Source of the DNA: an uncultured Opitutia bacterium
GTDB lineage: Bacteria > Verrucomicrobiota > Verrucomicrobiia > Opitutales > UBA953
Assembly: GCA_903919185.1 (NCBI GenBank)
Contig: CAIXHF010000129.1
Span: forward strand, 1-40,826
Length of the DNA: 40,826 bases
Direction: 5' to 3'
Shown here: piece by piece, positions 34,480 through 40,826 of the stretch
Numbering within the stretch: position 1 is the stretch's first letter
Layout of the letters: every line of letters starts with the position of its first letter
Translations under genes and position numbers: made by a program
The notes under the pieces: generated by a model
The model's input: only the letters and a program-made list of their open reading frames with translations
What the model was told of the DNA's origin: nothing
Database searches by the model: none

Positions 34480-35142
34480 TTAGATCCGGCGCATCACGGT
34501 CTTGGCGAGGCCTTGGATCACCAGCTCATTCACTGGGATGAGGTCAGGGTAATTCTTATTCTCGGCCTTCAGGAAGACCTTACCGCCCTGCTTAATGAGA
34601 CGCTTCAACGTTGTCTCATTGTCAATCAACGCCGCGACGATATCGCCGTGCTTCGGTTGGCCAGGCTCGATGATGACCGTGTCGCCATCGTTGATGTCGG
34701 CATCGATCATGGAATCACCACGGACGCGAAGCGCGAAGGACTGCGGCGAGCGGCGACGCGAGCCCTCGGCAATCGGCACCTGCATCGTGGAAAGGACGCC
34801 CGAGGATTCGGTATAGTCAGGGAGACCCGCGGCGATGGCTCCGGCGAACTTCACTTCCTCAAAGTTGACGATTTGGTCTTCGCTGGGGCCCTCATAACGG
34901 ATGACCGTCTCGGAAAGGTCGGCACTGACCTCGGGGGCAATCTTGTAAGCTCGGGCGGCGCCAGGGATGCGCTGGAGGACGCCCTTGCGCTCGAGGGCCT
35001 GCAGGTGGCCGAAGACGGCGTTCGTGCTGGCGAAGCGGAACTTGGCCTGGATATCGCGGATGCTCGGCCAATAGGAGAGTTCGGCGACATGCTGGCGCAT
35101 ATAGTCGAGGATGGCCTGCTGCTTTTTAGTGAGTGCTTCCAT
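34480..35142 (-). CDS. lexA: LexA, SOS repressor / self-cleaving peptidase
   Basis: 220 residues. The N-terminal winged helix-turn-helix is KKQQAILDYM to GVLQRIPGAARAY (about 6-66). The self-cleavage site is A105-G106 in GAIAAGLP. The catalytic serine is S144 in RGDSMID and the lysine K180 in ETTLKRL. The C-terminal VFLKAENKNYP is the usual LexA strand. It represses DNA-damage genes until RecA filaments stimulate its cleavage. A slight insertion (SRRRSPQ, about 128-134) precedes the serine. The HTH differs from the E. coli form, so the operator is likely different too. A candidate autoregulatory site lies directly upstream. Confidence 0.94.
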   Translation of the reverse strand: MEALTKKQQAILDYMRQHVAELSYWPSIRDIQAKFRFASTNAVFGHLQALERKGVLQRIPGAARAYKIAPEVSADLSETVIRYEGPSEDQIVNFEEVKFAGAIAAGLPDYTESSGVLSTMQVPIAEGSRRRSPQSFALRVRGDSMIDADINDGDTVIIEPGQPKHGDIVAALIDNETTLKRLIKQGGKVFLKAENKNYPDLIPVNELVIQGLAKTVMRRI

Positions 35143-35143
35143 A

Positions 35144-35180
35144 GTGAACGGATGTTTCTGAAAATTTGTTCACCTGTCAA
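35144..35180 (-). promoter_or_regulatory. Candidate lexA promoter with overlapping LexA operator
   Basis: On the minus strand, TTGACA (35180-35175) is followed by GAACAAATTTTC (35171-35160), one mismatch from the Gram-positive type GAAC-N4-GTTC box. The arms GTGAAC (35173-35168) and GTTCAC (35149-35144) are also exact inverted repeats 18 bp apart. The second arm ends one base before the ATG. Autoregulation is normal for lexA; the exact operator is inferred. Confidence 0.45.
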
Positions 35181-35266
35181 TAACTCAATGAAAGGCCATA
35201 AAACGGTCGCTGCCCTACCCAAAGGGGGCCAAAGACCCTCCCAAACCGTCCTGGGGGCAATTTTGC

Positions 35267-36244
35267 TTACAGACCCCAAGCCTTCAGGGCGTCGTCAATG
35301 GCCTTCCCCATGAACTCGTAACCGGCGTCGGTCGGGTGCAGGAAGTCCGACATGATGGCTCTGGTGATCCGCCCATCGGGCTGGATGAACCGGGCGGAGA
35401 GGTCGATATACCGGTCACAAATCTTGGGCGCGCTTACCACCAGCATCGAGTTCACCTCGGCAGCCTTCTGGCGCATGGCGTCCGGGCGTTCGCCGCGCGG
35501 CAGGAGACCGAGCAAGAGAATCTTGGCGCCAGGCGTCTTAGTACGGATTTCAGCACACACCGCTTCGATGCCTTCAACGGTCTCGGCGACCGTGTTGGTA
35601 TTCAGGTTATTCGTCCCGATCAAGACGACGTAGGCCTTGGGGCTCAGCCCCTTCACTTCGCCGTGCCGGAGACGCCAGAGGACATTCTCCGTTCGGTCCC
35701 AGCCATAGCCCAAGTTGAGCGGGGCATGCGGCACAATATACTTATCCCAGGTTAAAGCACCCGCCACGCGGGACGACTTTGGCTCGCCGGACCAGAAGTG
35801 CGTAATCGAATCACCAATGAAGACGACTTTCGCTTGCGAAGCACCCGGCTTGTTCAGCGCGAGGATTATGTTGTGGCGCTCGACCCAATCGTACGTGCGG
35901 TGGTCGCGGTTCTGCGTAACCGGCACTTCGGCCGAGTTAGGGAGCTCCGAAGGGTTCACGGGCAAAGACTTGCTGACGACCGGACCAATGCGCTTCTGCT
36001 CGACGAAGACGGCCGCTTTGACCGTTCCGCCTTCGGGGAGCACAATGGGCGCCAGATAGACACCCGCGGAAAAGTCTGGGTCACGGCCATCCAAGGTATA
36101 GCGGACCACGTCGGTTGGCGCGTTGGTCTCAATCGTGATGACCTTCTTGGCGGCATCGACTTCCATGATGTCGATGGCAGCCTGCGCGGACGCCACGAAA
36201 GCCACGGCACCAAGTAAGGCAAGGAAGAGGCGGGGCAAGGACAT
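35267..36244 (-). CDS. Secreted SGNH/GDSL hydrolase with N-terminal beta-domain
   Basis: 325 residues with a signal peptide (about 1-22). An N-terminal beta-domain resembling the chitobiase C-terminal type (YTLDGRDPDFSAGVYLAPI, about 49-67) comes first. The SGNH hydrolase follows: block I VFIGDSITHFW (S146), block III VVLIGTNNLNTNT, and block V DFLHPTDAGYEFMG with the Asp/His pair. It is close to the PAF-acetylhydrolase-like enzymes that deacetylate carbohydrates. It is likely extracytoplasmic. It lies upstream of lexA on the same strand, 124 bp away, and is separated by the lexA promoter. Confidence 0.87.
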   Translation of the reverse strand: MSLPRLFLALLGAVAFVASAQAAIDIMEVDAAKKVITIETNAPTDVVRYTLDGRDPDFSAGVYLAPIVLPEGGTVKAAVFVEQKRIGPVVSKSLPVNPSELPNSAEVPVTQNRDHRTYDWVERHNIILALNKPGASQAKVVFIGDSITHFWSGEPKSSRVAGALTWDKYIVPHAPLNLGYGWDRTENVLWRLRHGEVKGLSPKAYVVLIGTNNLNTNTVAETVEGIEAVCAEIRTKTPGAKILLLGLLPRGERPDAMRQKAAEVNSMLVVSAPKICDRYIDLSARFIQPDGRITRAIMSDFLHPTDAGYEFMGKAIDDALKAWGL

Positions 36245-36308
36245 CCCTCGGTTGTAAGGGCCTTAAACCTAAAGGACAAGGTCTAGATAGCCCCACTATC
36301 CCGACCGC

Positions 36309-37109
36309 TCAGCGCTTCTGCAGGACTAGAATGATGTCCGAATAGTCGGCCTTGAGCGGCCGGGTCGATTCTAAGTCGTAATGGAAGTCATGGCAGACGA
36401 CCAACTTCAGCTCCGGCACCTGAGCCAAGAGTGCCCGGACCTCGGTGGGCGAATAAGTCCGAAACTTCCAATGGGTCTCTTCCTCCCAGGTCTTGCCGTC
36501 CTGCGTGATCTTCATGCGTGTCCGCATAGCCTCCGTTCGGCGCGTCCGGACCGCGGGTGCGGACCAAGTGTCACTCACGACACGGATACCCTGCCGACGC
36601 CCCGACCAGCGCTCATGGTCGGGAGGGTTCTGGGCATAATCGGTTAGGTGAATGCCAATCAGGCAAAGGCCACCAGGGCGTAAAGCCTTCGCCATACGAC
36701 GCAAGGAGGCCACCGCCCCGCGTTCGGTGCGGACGTATTTGAAGGTGCTGACGAAACAATGGGCGACGTCATAGGGCTGCCCCTTGGGTAAGGAAAAATC
36801 CTCGAGCCCGTCGCGCCAGACTTTCACTGCGAGCCCCTTTTCCTTGAGGCGTTTTTGGGCGTAGGCGACTTGATGGCGATTCAGGTCAAAGCCCGCGACG
36901 TGATGGCCGCGCAGCGCCATGGACTCCAGCAGGCGGCCGGAACCACACGCGGGCTCGAGCACGCGTAACGGACCGGTGCGATGCGGGCAATGGCGCTGGA
37001 CGATGCCTTCGATGAACCGCGACTCCTTCTTCGTGTAGTCCGCATAGACGATATCGTAGTATAACGGCGAGTCATACCAAGCGGTGGAGGATTTCTTGGG
37101 GGAAGCCAT
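36309..37109 (-). CDS. Class I SAM-dependent methyltransferase
   Basis: 266 residues. The N-terminus SSTAWYDSPLYYDIVYADYTKKE is typical of a small-molecule methyltransferase group. Motif I is VLEPACGSGRLLESMA (about 49-64), followed by VAGFDLNRHQVAYA. YDVAHCFVSTFKYV and LRPGGLCLIGIHL mark motifs II and III. Substrate unknown. It lies downstream of thiC on the same strand, beyond a 105-bp gap holding an inverted repeat, so it may be read from the thiC transcript or its own promoter. Confidence 0.85.
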   Translation of the reverse strand: MASPKKSSTAWYDSPLYYDIVYADYTKKESRFIEGIVQRHCPHRTGPLRVLEPACGSGRLLESMALRGHHVAGFDLNRHQVAYAQKRLKEKGLAVKVWRDGLEDFSLPKGQPYDVAHCFVSTFKYVRTERGAVASLRRMAKALRPGGLCLIGIHLTDYAQNPPDHERWSGRRQGIRVVSDTWSAPAVRTRRTEAMRTRMKITQDGKTWEEETHWKFRTYSPTEVRALLAQVPELKLVVCHDFHYDLESTRPLKADYSDIILVLQKR

Positions 37110-37126
37110 GGAAATACGGGACTGGG

Positions 37127-37203
37127 GGATAGGTCATAGGGGATGGGAAAGGGGGAAAGGCCGTAATGGCATCGAGCCAAACCCTTTCCCCTACCCCCTA
37201 TCC
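37127..37203 (-). repeat. Imperfect inverted repeat of polypurine/polypyrimidine arms between thiC and the methyltransferase gene
   Basis: The left arm 37127-37153 (GGATAGG, then GGGG, then GGAAAGGG) matches the reverse complement of the right arm 37182-37203, with small internal loops and a 28-nt centre. On the transcribed minus strand both arms can pair into a long stem starting 12 bp after the thiC stop. It might act as a terminator or RNA stabiliser. Confidence 0.5.
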
Positions 37204-37214
37204 TCAATTACCTC

Positions 37215-39125
<1,911 letters not shown>

Positions 39126-39169
39126 TCAGAAACGCATCAACGGTCCGAAAAAAGGGGTGCACTGAACAA

Positions 39170-39256
39170 TCCACTTCCTACGGCGCGATGCGCATCAGGT
39201 ACAAGGGTTCGAGGCCAAGCCTCATCTCAGTCCTGTCGAGGACTCCCCTGGGAAAA
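39170..39256 (-). ncRNA. TPP riboswitch (thi box) controlling thiC
   Basis: Read on the minus strand: GGGGAGTCC, a P3 stem AGTCC/GGACT, CTGAGA (39230-39225), a P4 hairpin GAGGC-TTG-GCCTC, AACCCTTG, ACCTGA (39200-39195), a P5 hairpin GCGC-ATC-GCGC, and CGTAGGAAGTGG (ending near 39171). This is the conserved order of the thi-box aptamer. The outer P1 pairing looks weak (about TTCC/GGAA). A T6 run (minus strand, 39153-39148) preceded by CCCC lies between aptamer and start codon and may be part of an expression platform. Confidence 0.92.
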
Positions 39257-39300
39257 ACGTACAAGGAACGCCCACATCAATGCGGGCAGGGTCTGAACTA

Positions 39301-39340
39301 GCAAGAGGGTTTATGGGTTCGAAGGTTGGCCCTCGCTTGC
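39301..39340 (+). other. Hairpin in the thiC-cutC divergent region
   Basis: GCAAG-AGGG (39301-39309) can pair with CCCT-CG-CTTGC (39330-39340) with a 2-nt bulge. It lies upstream of cutC and of the TPP riboswitch. Function unknown. The rest of 39257-39389 shows no clear promoter. Confidence 0.25.
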
Positions 39341-39389
39341 CACCGAGCTAGGGAAGGCTTACTCCCTCTCAGGTCCCCCTCTCCCGCCC

Positions 39390-40124
39390 ATGTTGCTCGA
39401 AATCGTCGCCTACTCCTACGCCTCGGCACTTGCCGCCCAACAAGGTGGCGCCGACCGCGTTGAACTTTGCGAAAACACCGCCGAGGGCGGTACCACGCCA
39501 AGCCTCGGGACACTTGAGGCCACCCGAGCCCTCCCGGGTCTCAAGCTCCACGTCATGATACGCCCGCGGGGCGGCGACTTCCTCTACACGGACGCCGAGT
39601 TCCGTATCATGCTACGCGAAATCGCCATCGCCAAGGCTGCCGGTGCGGACGGGGTTGTCTTCGGCCTCCTTAAGTCCGATGCCACGGTCGACATCGAACG
39701 CACCCGCACGCTCGTCCAAGCGGCTGCCGGGATGTCCGTCACCTTCCACCGAGCCTTTGACTGGGCCGCCGACCCTGCCGACGCCTTGGAAGCCGTGATC
39801 GCCGCGGGCTGCCACCGCGTACTGACCTCGGGCCAAGCCCCCAACGCCCTCGCGGGAGCGGCGGTCATCGCCCGGCTCGTACAGCAAGCAGGCGATCGCT
39901 GCGTTATTTTAGCCGGGGGCGGCGTCAGCGAAACCAATGTCGCCGAACTGGTGCACCGCACGGGCGTCCGCGAAGTCCATGCCTCGCTACGCGGTATCCA
40001 GGGCACGCGCATGACCGTTCGTCCCCCGAGCGTTTCGCTCGGCGCGGCGCCCGACTGGCCAGCCGATGCGATTCCCGTCGCCGACTCCGCTCGCGTGGCC
40101 CAAGTCAAAGCTCTCTTAGGCTGA
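39390..40124 (+). CDS. cutC: CutC family protein (copper homeostasis)
   Basis: 244 residues, a TIM-barrel protein covering the full CutC family length. Diagnostic blocks are LEIVAYSYASALAAQQGGADRVELCENTAEGG (in pieces, 3-34), HVMIRPRGGDFLYTDAE, GADGVVFGLL, TFHRAFDWAADP and VLTSGQAPNAL. The family was linked to copper tolerance, but its biochemical role is still unclear. The ATG at 39390 follows a CU-rich leader with no Shine-Dalgarno sequence. It is divergent from thiC and convergent with dnaA. Confidence 0.92.
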   Translation: MLLEIVAYSYASALAAQQGGADRVELCENTAEGGTTPSLGTLEATRALPGLKLHVMIRPRGGDFLYTDAEFRIMLREIAIAKAAGADGVVFGLLKSDATVDIERTRTLVQAAAGMSVTFHRAFDWAADPADALEAVIAAGCHRVLTSGQAPNALAGAAVIARLVQQAGDRCVILAGGGVSETNVAELVHRTGVREVHASLRGIQGTRMTVRPPSVSLGAAPDWPADAIPVADSARVAQVKALLG

Positions 40125-40146
40125 CCGCGGTCCAGCCGTAAATAAA

Positions 40147-40174
40147 GCAGCCTGACCCACCAAGGTCAGGCTGC
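40147..40174 (-). terminator. Strong hairpin terminator between cutC and dnaA
   Basis: A perfect 11-bp stem, GCAGCCTGACC / GGTCAGGCTGC (40147-40157 and 40164-40174), has a 6-nt loop. On the minus strand it is followed by TTTATTT, so it fits best as the dnaA terminator. It is symmetrical and may also stop cutC transcription. Confidence 0.85.
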
Positions 40175-40195
40175 GTGCATCACACACTGAAAAGT

Positions 40196-40826
40196 TTAGG
40201 CGCGGTTGGTCGAAAGCTGCGCGCGCAGGTACTCGACCGTGCGGCGAACATTCGGATCCACTTCCATTTGATTCACGACCGTCTTACGGGCGTGGATCAC
40301 GGTACCATGGTCGCGGCCACCAAAGGCACCGCCGATGGAAACGAGGGACATACCCGTCAGCTGCGTCGTGAGGTACATCGCGACTTGGCGAGGGAAGGCG
40401 ATGTTCTGCATGCGGCGCTTGGACGTCATGTCGGACATCTGAATACGGTAGTGTTCCGCCACCTTACGCTGAATCACTTCAGCCGTGAGGGTGTGGCTGG
40501 CTTCCTCGACGAGAATATCATGGAGGAGCTTCTCAACCTGGACGAGGTCGAGCGGCTTGCGGGTCATGCCCGTCAGACCAGAAATACGGGTGATGGCGCC
40601 TTCGAGGTTACGGACATTGCGGGCAATGCGTGAAGCCATGAAATCAGCGATTTCTGGGCTAAGTTCGAGGCCGCGGGCCTGGGCCTTCTTGTGCAGGATA
40701 GCGGTGCGCGTTTCGAGGCCAGGGGCCTGAATCGAAGCCACCATGCCCCACTGGAAGCGGGAAACGAGGCGCTCCTGCAGCTTCGCGATTTCGGAAGCGG
40801 GGCGGTCGCTGGTGAGGACGACTTGC
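40196..40826 (-). CDS. dnaA: Chromosomal replication initiator DnaA, C-terminal part (5' end beyond window)
   Basis: About 209 residues are visible, since the frame is open to the right edge (beginning VVLTSDRPASEIAKLQERL). The methionine at 40744 is internal, not the start. Visible are the end of the AAA+ domain (SRFQWGMVASIQAPGLETR, with sensor II NVRNLEGAI) and the DNA-binding domain IV. The DnaA signature GGRDHGTVIHARKTV binds DnaA boxes. DnaA melts the replication origin. The gene is followed by a strong terminator. No DnaA box cluster is seen in the neighbouring gap, so an origin, if linked, would be beyond the right edge. Confidence 0.96.
   Translation of the reverse strand, partial: QVVLTSDRPASEIAKLQERLVSRFQWGMVASIQAPGLETRTAILHKKAQARGLELSPEIADFMASRIARNVRNLEGAITRISGLTGMTRKPLDLVQVEKLLHDILVEEASHTLTAEVIQRKVAEHYRIQMSDMTSKRRMQNIAFPRQVAMYLTTQLTGMSLVSIGGAFGGRDHGTVIHARKTVVNQMEVDPNVRRTVEYLRAQLSTNRA

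Noticed and set aside
40196-40744. dnaA as a complete 182-residue gene
   Set aside because: The Met at 40744 is internal. The same frame continues to the window edge with conserved DnaA sequence.

Overview
The window looks like a chromosome segment of a Verrucomicrobiota bacterium, probably Opitutae-like. This rests on gene content and not on a marker phylogeny. It carries three pairs of a planctomycete-type cytochrome c/DUF1549/DUF1553 ('PSD1') protein with a Tat-exported DUF1501 protein. It also has DUF1080 proteins, a ThuA/PVC-type dehydrogenase fusion and an FGly-type sulfatase, all families concentrated in the PVC superphylum. The DNA is GC-rich, coding density is very high, and almost no gene has a Shine-Dalgarno sequence. 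Many starts read gccATG directly after the previous stop codon.

Layout. Positions 1-28083 form an envelope and periplasm catabolic region. First comes the 3'-truncated ThuA-NPCBM-propeller-HEAT protein (minus, 1-3617). It is divergent from PSD1/DUF1501 pair 1 (3797-8457). Then follow a secreted esterase and a class C-type serine hydrolase (8549-10440) and a secreted FAD-dependent oxidoreductase (10509-12596). PSD1/DUF1501 pair 2 is coupled to a glucosamine-6-phosphate deaminase-like gene (12714-18007). Two DUF1080 proteins are coupled to PSD1/DUF1501 pair 3 (18106-24741). An 18-copy heptamer repeat separates this from a convergent sulfatase (24942-26405), and a cytochrome c-propeller fusion follows (26509-28083).

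Positions 28276-40826 are mostly housekeeping: a small membrane protein, a methyltransferase, a SMUG1-type uracil-DNA glycosylase, arginine decarboxylase (speA), a flavin reductase-like protein, an esterase, a MenH-like hydrolase, LexA, a GDSL hydrolase, a second methyltransferase, ThiC behind a TPP riboswitch, CutC, and the 3' part of dnaA running off the right edge. No gene-free stretch exceeds 300 bases; the longest (39102-39389) holds the TPP riboswitch.

How the genes may work together (inference): sulfatase, esterases and Tat-exported DUF1501 enzymes would process a decorated polysaccharide outside the cytoplasm. The FAD enzyme, propeller dehydrogenases and PSD1 cytochromes would oxidise sugars and pass on electrons. 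DUF1080 proteins, a family with 3-keto-disaccharide hydrolase members, would cleave keto-glycosides, and the NagB-like enzyme would handle an amino-sugar phosphate in the cytoplasm. No transposase, tRNA, rRNA or CRISPR array was seen.
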